Below are positions 39,501 to 51,000 of a DNA stretch of 64,000 bases, piece after piece. The notes beneath the pieces are model-generated. The model worked only from the letters and a program-made list of their open reading frames with translations, was not told the origin of the DNA and ran no database searches. The position numbers and the translations under genes were made by a program. Position 1 is the stretch's first letter; every line of letters begins with the position of its first letter. The stretch is from Anoplopoma fimbria (taxonomy: Eukaryota; Chordata; Actinopteri; Perciformes; Anoplopomatidae): contig NC_072467.1 in assembly GCF_027596085.1 (NCBI RefSeq), forward strand, positions 28,588,582-28,652,581. Direction: 5' to 3'.

Positions 39501-41915
39501 AACTTCACTGCTCACCTTGTATTTTGTTCGCAGGTTATCCCATTTTTTGGCGATCTGGTCCGCTGTGAGCTTCCCCTCCAGACCGAGGCCCTTTAGGATG
39601 GTGCTGAGGAAGAGAGGGGAGGAAGAGGGGGAGGAAGAGAGACGAGGAAACAGAAGAGGATAAGGCAGGAGGAAGAGACGGGAGGAAGAGACGGGAGGAA
39701 GAGACGGGAGGAAGAGAGAGAGGAAACAGGAGGATAAGGAGGAGAAGAGACGGGAGGAAGAGACGGGAGGAAGAGACGGGAGGAAGAGACGGGAGGAAGA
39801 GACGGGAGGAAGAAGAGAGGAGGAAGAAAGGAAGAAGAAAGGGGTGGAAGAGAGAGGAGGAAATAGCAGGAGGAAGAGAGAGGAGGAGGAGGAAGACAGG
39901 AAGAAGACACAGGAAGGAAGAGGAAGAGAGAGGAGGAAGAGAGAGGAGGAAGAGACAGCAGGAAGAGACAGAGGAAGAGAGAGGAGGAAGAGAGAGGAGG
40001 AAGAGACAGCAGGAAGAGACAGCAGGAGGAAGAGAAGAGAGAGGGAAGAGAGAGGAGGAAGAGAGCAGGAAGAGACAGCAGGAAGAGAGAGGAGGAAGAG
40101 AGAGGAGGAAGAGACAGCAGGAAGAGAGAGGAGGAAGAGAGAGGTGGAAGAGACAGCAGGAAGAGAGGAGAGAGGAGGAAGAGAGAGGAGGAAGAGACAG
40201 CAGGAAGAGAGGAGGAAGAGAGAGGAGGAAGAGACAGCAGGAAGAGAGGAGGAAGAGAGAGGAGGAAGAGAGAGGAGGAAGAGAGAGGAGGAAGAGACAG
40301 CAGGAAGAGAGAGGAGGAAGAGAGAGGAGGAAGAAGCAGTAGGAGGAAACAGGAAGAATAAACAGGAAGAAGACAGGAGTCAGCTGAGAGGAACACTCAC
40401 ATACACACGATGTGATGAAGTACTAACATCACACTGAAAAAACATCAGTTGCAGTAAAGTTTTGAAGTAATTTTCTGTCAATGGACGACTTGATCAATGG
40501 ACTGATTGATTGACTGACTAATGGTTTAAGGTGTACTTAAACCATAAATCATATTTAATAAACTCTTCACATGGAGCTCAGACTACAGAACAGTGTTTGG
40601 GTTGGGTGCTGGTACTTCTGGTCCTACCTCCAGGCTATCTTGGCCGAGTTCCTCTTCCCCGTGAACAGAGCCTCGTTGGACGCCCTGAACTCGATCAGCC
40701 TCTTCACGTCCTCCTCCGTCACTGCAGAGGGGTCAGAGGTCAGAGGTCAAAGGTCACCTTTCATATGTCAACATGCTGAAACCTCCAGCTCACAGTCCTC
40801 TGGTGTCACCCAGTCAACGCTCTGCACTGGGAAGACGGGTTTTGAGTACACTGGACACTGGGAACACTGGGAACAATGGACACACTGGGAACACTGGAAA
40901 CACTGGACACACTGGGAACACTGGAAACACTGGAACACTGGACACTGGGAACACTGGACACACTGAGAACACTGGACACTGGGAACAACACAGTACACTA
41001 AAAACAGAGGACACTGGGAACATTGGAAACAAACACTGGAAACACAGGGCACTGGGAACAGTGGAGACTGAAAACACAAACACTGGGGACACTGAAAACA
41101 CTGGGAACACTGGGAACACGGGAAGACTGGGAACACAGGACACTGGGAACACTGAACACACTGGCCACTGGGAACACAGGGAACACTGGACACTGGGAAC
41201 ACAGAACACTGGGAACACAGGACACTGGGAACACTGGGAACACAGGACACTGGGAACACTGGACACTGGGAACACTGGGAACACAGGACACTGGGAACAC
41301 AGGACACTGGGAACACTGGACACTGGGAACACAGGACACTGGGAACACTGGGAACACTGGGAACACAGGACACTGGGAACACAGGACACTGGGAACACTG
41401 GGAACACTGGACACTGGGAACACTGGGAACACAGGACACTGGGAACACTGGGACACTGGGAACACAGGACACTGGGAACACTGGACACTGGGAACACAGG
41501 ACACTGGGAACACTGGGAACACAGGACACTGGGAACACTGGACACTGGGAACACAGGACACTGGGAACACTGGGAACACAGGACACTGGGAACACTGGAC
41601 ACTGGGAACACTGGACACTGGGAACACAGGACACTGGGAACACTGGACACTGGGAACACAGGACACTGGGAACACAGGACACTGGGAAAACTGGACACTG
41701 GGAACACTGGACACTGGGAACACAGAACACTGGGACACTGGGAACACAGGACACTGGGAACACTGGGAACACAGGACACTGGGAACACAGGACACTGGGA
41801 ACACTGGACACTGGGAACACAGAACACAGGTTTGACCCCACCAGGGTCTCTTACTTTTATAGGAGTTTTCTGAGAAGTGTTGCAGCGGGTTCAGGGCTGA
41901 ATCCATAGTGACCAT
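33529..41915 (-). CDS. Four-module Myb/SANT-like DNA-binding protein with C-terminal coiled coil, 13 exons (frame break in last exon)
   Basis: Exons (minus): 41855-41915; module 1: 40628-40721, 39516-39603, 38773-39109; module 2: 38437-38530, 38091-38178, 36323-36629; module 3: 36145-36238, 35880-35967, 34909-35227; module 4: 34537-34630, 34343-34430, 33529-34097. First exons of all modules are 94 nt, second exons 88 nt. Every block starts and ends in phase 1. Each module encodes a trihelix-type Myb/SANT-like domain ([57 protein letters not shown]) and an acidic linker ending SYK or TYK. The last exon ends in a coiled coil ([19 protein letters not shown]). The module 4 frame and the coiled-coil frame differ by one base near 33889-33916, so the full product (about 773 residues) needs one extra base there. 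The likely role is DNA binding (inference). No orthologue recognised. Confidence 0.82.
38572..38766. repeat. GGAGGAAGAAAC purine-rich repeat
   Basis: GGAGGAAGAAACA/GGAGGAAGGAACA units fill the short intron between module 1's last exon (ends 38773) and module 2's first exon (starts 38530). On the coding strand this is a CCTCCTT polypyrimidine tract. Confidence 0.88.
39604..40362. repeat. GGAAGAGAGAGGAGGAAGAGACAGCA minisatellite
   Basis: Purine-only array of about 750 bp in the intron between the first two exons of module 1. It starts right at the splice acceptor of exon 39516-39603. It is composed of GGAAGAGAC, GGGAGGAAGAGAC and GGAAGAGAGAGGA units. Strand asymmetry is extreme, and the array could form triplex DNA. 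Confidence 0.93.
40840..41828. repeat. GGACACTGGGAACACTGG minisatellite, about 1 kb
   Basis: A 9-bp basic unit (ACACTGGGA/ACACAGGAC) is organised into 15-27-bp higher-order units in intron 1 of the four-module Myb/SANT gene. It is stop-free in several frames on both strands, which yields open frames of up to 366 codons (His-Trp-Glu-His, Cys-Ser-Gln-Cys-Pro-Val repeats). These are not genes. Confidence 0.95.
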
Positions 41916-42360
41916 GAAGGAGACCAGGTCTGGACAGGACTCCAGGAGGAGGAGGAAGAAGAGGAAGGAGCAACAGGAAGGAGGAAGAGGAGGAGGAAGA
42001 GGAAGGAGGAAGAGGAGGAGGTGTCCTGGCCCTCAGGCCCGATGCTGTCTGTCCCCCGGCAGCTCTCCTCTGTCCCGCTTCAGGTCTCCTCCTGGACCGT
42101 TAGCCGTTAGCTGTTAGCCGTTAGCTGCTAGCTGTTAGCCGTTAGCAGCTAACTGTTAGCCGTTAGCTTAGCCTAAACAACACGCGCACGCGGGGCCGCG
42201 CCTCCCGTGTCCGTGCGTGTGCGTGTGCGCGGGGCCGCTGGTGTCCTGGTCTCGGACCGGAGGAAGCATCCCGTCCTCAGGGTGCGCTCGATCTCACGCT
42301 GGAGCCGCTTCCGTCAGGTGACCTGCGCCGGGGGGGGCGGGGCTAACGGGCCCTTCAAAA
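41916..42360 (-). promoter_or_regulatory. CpG-rich promoter of the four-module Myb/SANT gene with a GTTAGC cluster
   Basis: Upstream of the ATG at 41915 lies a GGA/GAAGAGGA tract (41940-42020). Then comes a cluster of about ten GTTAGC(C/T) motifs (42098-42172), then a strongly CG-rich stretch (42181-42350) with CACGCGCACGCGGGGCCGCG and GGGGGGGCGGGGC. The CpG density is unique in the window and marks a likely CpG-island promoter (inference). Confidence 0.6.
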
Positions 42361-42419
42361 TAAAACTATGAAGAACGACAGAAGAGACGAGGAGCACCTC
42401 AGCCTCAGGACCAACATCA

Positions 42420-43233
42420 GACCAGCCTGTGACACACTGGAGAGTATAGTCTGCTCAGATGAGACCAACATGGAGCTCTTTGGAGGCCATAACACACACC
42501 ATGTTTGGAGGCCAAATGGCCCAAAAACACCAGACCAACAGTGAAGTTTGGAGGTGGAACATCATGGTGTGGGGCTGTTTTTCAGCATACGGCACTGGCA
42601 AACTTCATATAATTGAAGGAAGGATGAATGGAAAAATGTACCGAGACATTCTTGATAAAGATCTGCTGCCATCTAGCAGGATGATGAAGATGAAACGAGG
42701 GTGGACATTTCAGCAAGACAATGATCCCAAACACACAGCCAAGGAAACTCTCCATTGGTTTCAGAGAAAGAAAATAAAGCTGCTAGAATGGCCCAGCCAA
42801 TCACCTGACCTGAATCCAATAGAAACTCTATGGAAAGAACTAAAGATCAGAGTTCATAGAAGAGGCCCAACACGGAACCTTCAACATCTGAAGACTGTTT
42901 GTGTGGAAGAATGGGCCAAAATCACACCTGAGCAATGCATGCCACTAGTTTCTCCATACAGGAGGCGTCTTGAAGCTGTCATCACCAACAAAGGCTTCTG
43001 TACCAAGTATTAAATACATTTCAGTAAGCGTGTTCAATACTTTTTCCCTGTGTCATTCCATTTTATTACACATAACTTAATTTCTGAACTTATTTGTTTG
43101 GTTTTCTTTGTATGTATGGATTACTTGGGTTGTTACCGACATCTGGTGAACATTTCATGTCAATAGCACCTTTAGAAATATATTTACTGAGAGAAATGGT
43201 GACGTGTTCAATACTTATTTTACCCGCTGTATG
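42420..43233 (+). mobile_element. 5'-truncated Tc1-like DNA transposon
   Basis: It contains the DDE half of a Tc1-family transposase and a complete 3' end. The 3' terminus (43190-43233) reads GGTGACGTGTTCAATACTTA then TTTTACCCGCTGTA, the inverted repeat seen at both ends of the MITE at 22887-23093. The 5' half, including the DNA-binding domain and left terminal repeat, is missing. About 155 bp upstream of the 3' end are nearly identical to the MITE interior. Confidence 0.9.
42447..43013 (+). pseudogene. Decayed Tc1-like transposase (DDE domain)
   Basis: The longest open frame (42459-43013, ending TAA) carries the conserved Tc1 DDE half: [34 protein letters not shown] (second acidic residue) and [19 protein letters not shown] (third). 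Upstream, the first-D segment ([11 protein letters not shown]) is in a different frame, and the PTVKFGGGT segment is in a third, so at least two frameshifts separate conserved blocks. The helix-turn-helix half is absent. This is an inactive remnant. Confidence 0.88.
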
Positions 43234-44353
43234 TATCAACAGTCTATGATATACTACATACATAATGAGCAGTTTCCTGAAGAGTGGAATCTTACAAATC
43301 AGCGAAACCTTTTTAAAAAGAGGTTCGAGGCTTTTATTTTGACACATACTGTTTTCATACAGTTTACTTTCTGGAATTGTGTACATTTGTTGTATTTGCA
43401 GTCTTGCACTTTCCCTCCTGATAAATAGAGCTTTATAAAGCGTGTTAGACTAGTATTTATATTCTATTTGTCTTTTGTTGCTTTACAGGATTTAAAGGGC
43501 TGCAGCCTGGTTCGTGCTTCATCTCTCTGAATGTTACAGAAACCATAAAAGCTTCTCTGTTGATCCACTTCTTCTCTCCAGCAGCAGCAGTCAGGGTCAT
43601 TACACTTCTGTCAGTTTATTCAGATTTTTAGTGGAAAGATGTCTTTTTTGGGACAAACTGAATCCACAGCATCACTGTTATGAAACTAAGGTCAACTTTA
43701 GACTGGGACAACAATGATGGTGTTAATGTGAGATGATGTAAACAAAATCAGTGGAGGTGATCAGATTGTGTGATGTCTGTTGTGTTCATTTAGTTTTTGC
43801 AGCTTATTGATCATCTCTGCTGTTTATATTTTGTTTTATTTGCACTTGTACTGTAACAAGCTGCACAATAATTCCCCTCCCTGGATAAATACACTTTGAT
43901 CTTATCTTGTGTTTGTGTGGTGGATCGTAGCGCTAACAGGAAAAAGGTACATGAGAGCAGAGACGCTTCTGAGCCGCTCTGCAAACAACAAACAAGAACA
44001 CAGAGCAGTTAAAGCATCGAACGAACTGCAAAAGAGGAAGAGAGGAAGAGGAGGAGAGGAAGGACCGGTATCGTGGCTGTGGAAAGCTGCATTAATGGAC
44101 GTGTCTCACAGTGAGATGTGGGACCACCGTTTTAGATTTTAGGCCAAAGATGCCACTACGTTTCTCTCCATGATTATGAACTTCCACCTTAGAACGCCCA
44201 GAGTGACACAGAGGAAGGAAATGTTGTTTGTACACCAAAGCAGAAGAGTCTTTATTGACACTGACATGAGGAACAGAAAGAGTTAGTCAGAGGTCCATAT
44301 CTGTCCTTCGTCAAGTGAGATCTCTCTCCAACACAGAACTGAGCTTCCTCCGC
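43234..44353. other. Intergenic stretch, no gene recognised
   Basis: Unique sequence between the Tc1 remnant and the 3' end of the single-module Myb/SANT gene. The short open frames have no recognisable domains. Part of 44200-44353 is likely 3' untranslated sequence of that gene. Confidence 0.4.
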
Positions 44354-47010
44354 TCACAGCTTCTCAACAAGCCTCTGGAACAAACACACCAGTCTCTGTC
44401 TGGTCTCCAGCTGGTCCGGATCCAGGTCTGCAGACATCAGTCTCTGGTAGAACCTGCTCTGTAGCACCACCTCCTTCTCTGTGGTCACCTCCGCCTGGTG
44501 TCCGTCCACGGCCGGCCCCTCCCTCTGCAGGACGGCCCTCTCTCTCCTCAGCAGCGCTCGCTCTCTCTCCAAATCCTCCCTGGCTCTCTCCAGAAACACT
44601 CGGTCTCGGTCCAGAAAGGCTCGGTCTCTGTCCAGAAAGGCTCGGTCTCGATCCAGAACCACACGGTCTCGATCCAGAACCCCTCGGTCTCTTTCCACGG
44701 CCGCTCTGTCTCTTTCCACGGCCGCTCTGTCTCTCTCCACAGTGGCCGTGTCTCTGTTCAGCATCTCTCTGTCTCTCTCTAAAGCGATCAGCTCTCTGTC
44801 AAACTCGGCCTGCTCTCTCTCCAGAGCTCTCCACTCTCTCTGCAGCTCGACCAGCCTCCCGTCGGCCTCCCTGTCCTCCGTAACGGCGAGGCCGGAGGAG
44901 GCCGGCGTCTTGTTGGTCTCGAGGGTGCAGTCGGGCAGTAAGGTGGCGTAGAGGACGGTGGTCTGGGTTTTGTTTATGGCAGCGTTCTCAGCCTCTGGTC
45001 CTCTCAGACGATCTCTGTGATGTCCGTCTGGGACAAACTCAGCAGGTGACTCGGTTCTGCTCTCGGCCTCGACGCTCCCGCATGCTTCGATCCCGCTGAG
45101 CTCCATGACGTCCTCCAGAGCTCCCATCTCAACCGAGCTCAGTCCAGTAAAAGACACTTCTGTTTTGGGAGGATGAGGAGGCGGCGAGTTGGCGGCCTCC
45201 TCCTCGTCCTCCCTAGGCGGGGACGGACGGACAACGCTGGCGGTCCCGGCCAGCTGGCCGTTCATGGCCTCGTCCATGAGGTAGAACCAGCGCCAAGATC
45301 TGGTCTGGGTCTCCATGCCCACTGGAGGGTTCTTCAGAGCCTACAGGGGACGGATCATTAGTATATAGAACTTTATTTAAATCCAGACAGCAGCAGCTCA
45401 TAGAACATGAAGCACTTATGGACTTATCTTATCTTAACCGATAAAAAGGTTTGTTTGTTCATGTTGTTGTGTGACTTTGAAAGGGTGAGTTCAGATTCAC
45501 CAAAGTCACAACACAACACATACAAACAAATAAAAGAGGCATTACTGTTTTTTGTCAATGGAGTCCGGTGTCTTTGAAGAGAGCATACAAACAGTTCCCA
45601 ATGAGAAGGTGAGTCTGACAGCCAGGTGAAGAGGTGAGAATATTCTAAATATAACTGATATAGAATTAACTTTATAAGAATCATCATTTTACATTACATA
45701 CATGAAGTTTGAATTTACCCATCCTACACTATTTTTAGGAACAATGGGCTGCTGTGAAGCGTCCGGGCTGGACACTTGACATGTGGACTATAAGAGCCAG
45801 GGATCGAACTACCAACCTTGTGGTTACAGGATGACCCGCTCAACCCCATGAGCCACAGCCGCCTACAGGGATCTAAAATCCCTTTTGCTGATGCCAGCGT
45901 TATGAGAACATGAGAACCATTTCTGTGATAATCAAATCTAAAGTGAAACACAAGACATTCCTTGGACTTGATCAGTTCTTTAGGAGGATTGAGGTCATGT
46001 GATTTGGCTGCTTTGCTGTGAGAGGTAGTGAGGTCTTTTCCTAGACATTAATACTTGGTTGACTCCAAAAGTAGATTAAGTTTCCTTCCTCCTTCCACTT
46101 TACATTCCTCACTTCTGCCCCCATCCACAGCAGTACGTAGCTTTACTCCCCTACTGGTCCTCCTGTCGGTCTCTGCTGTAGTAAAACTCTGACTGTGGAG
46201 AAGAAGCTCATACATCTTTACTTTTAAACATCACTGCCGTCTCTTTAAGTCCATCCCACAACACGTTAACCCCCAGCAGCTCAGCACCTTCACAGTCTTG
46301 ATGTGATGACAATGAACATGTCACACTGTGTAAGTGTGACAATAAACGAGAACAGCCAGACTGACCCTGTACTTTTCTTTCAGGTTGTTCCACTTCTTCT
46401 TCATCTGCTGAGCGGTCAGCACTTTCTGCATCCCCATCTCGTTCCTGATGGCCCTGCAGGAGAGGAGAGAGTTCACCGTCAGAGATGAGGATCAGATGAA
46501 CAGGATCCTGAATGTGGTCTGGGACCAGACCAGACTGACCTCCAGCCTCTCATGGCAGAGTTCTTCCTTCCTGTGAAGATGTCGGCGTTGGTGGCACGGA
46601 GCTGTATCATCAGCCTGATGTCTCCGTCTGTCACTATGGAAACACATCATCATCATCAGCATCATCCTCATCATCCTCCTGACATCATTTAGGTTTTCAC
46701 TATGATCTCCAAAATCATTTGTCTCCTTCTGAGCTGTTAAAGACAAAGACTTCAGTATCTGTAACTAAGCAACAGGCTCATCTGTCACAGTTTACATCAG
46801 ACTCAACTCTAAATTCATGCAAATAAAACAATCTATTTATAACTTTATAACTCATCAACTCAACTAAAACATATTTTGTTTTATTCTCACTGTGCGACTC
46901 AACTGGTATTTGAATATATATCCTTAAATATTTTGAAAGCAGGATTTAAACTTGTTTGACTCAAAGCTGCACCCATGACAGGGTGTACAGTCTGATCACA
47001 TATCTGCCTC

Positions 47011-47058
<48 letters not shown>

Positions 47059-48122
47059 CTCAACCAGTGAGAATAACAAGCAACATGTTGCTCAACTCCT
47101 TCACCCTGAAGCAACCTTATCTAAATGTTTTATTGTGGTGGACAACCAGTTTAATAACGGCTGTCTGTCAGAGGATAAGAACTCATCCTCAGCGTGGAGA
47201 TTATGGGATGTCTCATTTAGACTATTGGCTGGAAACACTGGTGTCCATGTTTCATCTCAACCTTCATGTTTCAGTTTGTTTAGATGTTTACTGTGCAGCT
47301 GCCTGTTCTTACCACTGACCATAAGAACCATCATGACGTTATTAAACCTCTGATCAGCACAACATCAAGAACATTAAGAACAACACTAAGAACAACACTA
47401 AGAACAACATTAAGAACACTAAGAACAACACTAAGAACAACATTAAGAACAACACTAAGAACAAGAACAAAGAACACTAAGAACAACACTAAGAACACTA
47501 AGAACAACACTAAGAACAACACTAAGAACAACATCAAGAACAACACTAAGAACAACACTAAGAACAACACTAAGAACACTAAGAACAACACTAAGAACAA
47601 CATCAAGAACAACACTAAGAACACCACTAAGAACAACACTAAGAACACTAAGAACAACATTAAGAACACTAAGAACATTAAGAACACTAAGAACAACATT
47701 AAGAACATTAAGAACATTAAGAACACTAAGAACATTAAGAACACTAAGAACATTAAGAACACTAAGAACATTAAGAACATTAAGAACACTAAGAACATTA
47801 AGAACACTAAGAACATTAAGAACATTAAGAACACATTAAGAACACTAAGAACATTAAGAACATTAAGAACAAGAACATTAAGAACACTAAGAACATTAAG
47901 AACATTAAGAACATTAAGAACACTAACACTAACTAGAAGCAGTGTTTTCATGCTTAGCTAGCTTTAGCATCTCTAGCACAACAGCAGGTAACAAATGAAA
48001 TGTTTCACTAAAACAACGTTAGCGGGGAGTGTTTTCACAAAGACTGATATAAATATGAACTTCTTAGTAAATAAACATGTTGAAGTCTCTTTACTTCTGT
48101 ACGCGTTCTCCATTTTTGCCAT
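44354..48122 (-). CDS. Single-module Myb/SANT-like protein with ERDR coiled coil, four exons
   Basis: Exons (minus): 48095-48122, 46540-46633, 46366-46453, 44354-45340. They join in frame to 398 residues. Exon 1 encodes MAKMENAYR. The next two exons are 94 and 88 nt, the same lengths and phases as the modules of the downstream neighbour. They encode MTDGDIRLMIQLRATNADIF, GRKNSAMRGW and MKKKWNNLKEKYR. The last exon completes the trihelix-type domain (SWRWFYLMDEAMNGQL), then an acidic/Pro-rich linker, then a long heptad-like coiled coil ([20 protein letters not shown] and repeats), and ends RQRLVCLFQRLVEKL. It lies head to tail with the four-module gene and is a clear paralogue. Proposed role: DNA-binding, dimerising regulator (inference). 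Exon 1 is short, so the start is the least certain part. Confidence 0.8.
45735..45868 (-). mobile_element. Truncated tRNA-derived SINE, reverse orientation
   Basis: Read on the minus strand it begins GGCGGCTGTGGCTCATGGGG, with box B GTAGTTCGATCCCTGGC, then CTTATAGTCCACATGTCAAG. The head matches the SINE at 31352. It lies in the last intron of the single-module gene. The LINE-derived tail was not recognised. Confidence 0.8.
47014..47057. repeat. (AAT)n microsatellite
   Basis: (ATA)n of about 14 units in intron 1 of the single-module Myb/SANT gene. Confidence 0.92.
47364..47935. repeat. AAGAACATT / AAGAACACT 9-bp minisatellite
   Basis: About 60 units of 9-12 bp (AAGAACATT, AAGAACACT, AAGAACAACACT) occupy intron 1 of the single-module gene. 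It is stop-free in two frames, hence the Lys-Asn-Thr and Leu-Val-Phe-Leu open frames, which are artefacts. Confidence 0.95.
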
Positions 48123-48846
48123 TTTGTTTTATTTCTTTTCACGCGTTCAGCTCCTCCCTCCAAAAGACCCAAAACATCCGGTGGAGACCGGAAGAGAAAC
48201 GATTTTCTTCTTCTTCTGTAGAATATCCGGCAGTCGAGATTCACCGGCGGCGCTTTTCTGCCACCTACCGGCGGATAAATGTATACACCAACTAAATCTG
48301 CAGGTTAACTTGGAAATAATTAAATATTCTCAGACAAAGAAAACATAATGAATAAAATGTAGGTATTCACTTCACAAAATGCTTATTTTGTTTTCATTTA
48401 TGTGCAAAAAATGAATCTGTTTTTGATTTATACAATAAATACATTAAATTAAATAGTTTATGACACGAATGTAAATTTAAAGACAAGCAAACCAAACCAA
48501 ACAAATAAAAGGAACAATTATTCAAACAGATAACATTTTAAAAGCATTTTTTAAAACAAAGGATTGAATAGTTTAAACAGGTACTTTTAGTCACTTTAAG
48601 AAAACAGAAAATACATTTTTGTTTAGTATTAAATTATGATATTAAAGGCGTGTTTTTTAGGTTTTTATTCATCTGTAAAACCATCAGATTGCCTATTAGG
48701 ATGTCATAATTGAAAATATTTGAATTGAAGATTAATCAATAAAGTGAATATTTTAAGGGAGCATTTGGTCAAAACAATCTTTAACCTATAAATCATAACC
48801 TTCATTTAAAGAGCATATTTATATATTATATATATATACATATATA

Positions 48847-48919
<73 letters not shown>

Positions 48920-49490
48920 ATATTTATATTTATTATCATCTCTCAATAATCACCTTGTTATTGATTAAACACATTTTCTGTTAAATATCAGAATCCTCTT
49001 AAATCAAATAAAAATCTCTCAAACTCAGATTTCAGTGAATAATTAACTTTGTATTTCACTGTTTACCGGAAGTGCCTCTCTCAAGATCGATGCATCCGAT
49101 CACATGATACCGGAAACCGGGTAGAACATTTCAAAATTAAAGTCTTTAAGATTTAATTCGGATTCCTTGAAAATGAACTGACCATCAGGCTCCAACCCAA
49201 AAGATCTCATTCATCACATAAGAGAGAGAAAGTTACATATTTTATTATCTATAAATCATTTTATATCAAATCTAATCGAACATAAAAACAGAAAACACGT
49301 GTGTATTTTAATTTTAATCTGTAATAATAATGCATCATATCTTCATAACTTATTCCAACGTTTCCCCTGTACGAACAAAGTAACCGCAGCTGTTCGATAA
49401 ACAAAGGAGAGTAAAATAATAAACATCATCTACTGTGGAAAACATCAAATGATGAACAATCAGAAGAATACCTCAAAATGATTACAGTCC
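48123..49490. other. Upstream region of the single-module gene and AT-rich spacer
   Basis: 48123-48290 is moderately GC-rich and may hold the promoter. 48300-49490 is AT-rich, with a (TA)n tract of about 110 bp at 48818-48932. No gene was recognised. A CACGTG lies near 49296. Confidence 0.4.
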
Positions 49491-49495
49491 AAATC

Positions 49496-50327
<832 letters not shown>

Positions 50328-50374
50328 CGTTTTCATACTTCAGTGTTTTTCTTCTGCAGCTTAACATAACTCTT

Positions 50375-50548
50375 GTGTTATTCAGGTTAATCTCACTCAC
50401 TTGTGTTATTCAGTGTTATTCAGGTTAATCTCACTCACTTGTGTTATTCAGGTTAATCTCACTCACTTGTGTTATTCAGGTTAATCTCACTCACTTGTGT
50501 TATTCAGGTTAATCTCACTCACTTGTGTTATTCAGGTTAATCTCACTC
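50375..50548. repeat. 28-bp tandem repeat
   Basis: About five to six copies of a 28-bp unit, TTGTGTTATTCAGGTTAATC then TCACTCAC, with an inserted partial copy near 50405. Confidence 0.93.
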
Positions 50549-50864
50549 TTTGTTGCTCCTGTGAACAGCTGGCTGCTGTCCCTGACATCTGTTGGTGTTT
50601 TACTTTGAAGGTCTGGCCGGATGCTCTCCCCGGTACCGTGCGTGGGTCTTGACCCGGTCCTGGAGCTCCGAGGAGAAGCTGCTGATGGACCCGTGAGTGA
50701 TGGATGCGTGAAGGCCGTGAATACAACAAGAGCCGGTCTGTTGTCCGGAGCTTCTCCCCACCAGGTAACCTGACTCACCTGCGTCCGGAATGACGTCATG
50801 TGACCTTATCATGACGCTGATCAATAATCAATACAGTCATGTTGGTCATTCTGCTGCTGATCAT

Positions 50865-51000
50865 CATCTTCATCCTCCTCCTCATCTTCATCCTCCATCT
50901 TCATCATCCTCATCCTCATCCTCCTCATCCTCATCCTCATCCTCATCCTCCTCATCCTCATCCTCCTCATCCTCCTCATCCTCCTCATCCTCATCCTCAT
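50865..51000. repeat. (CATCCT)n repeat
   Basis: CATCCTCAT/CATCCTCCT hexa/trinucleotide repeat. It gives a poly-Ser frame that is not a gene. The following 51000-51580 is AT-rich unique sequence upstream of the channel gene, with no feature recognised. Confidence 0.9.

Noticed and set aside
40768..41915. Cys-Ser-Gln-Cys-Pro-Val and Glu-His-Trp repeat proteins on either strand
   Set aside because: Products of a 9-bp-based minisatellite lying within an intron of a gene with well-supported exons.
42459..43013. Intact Tc1 transposase gene
   Set aside because: The N-terminal DNA-binding half is missing, and conserved blocks upstream sit in other frames.
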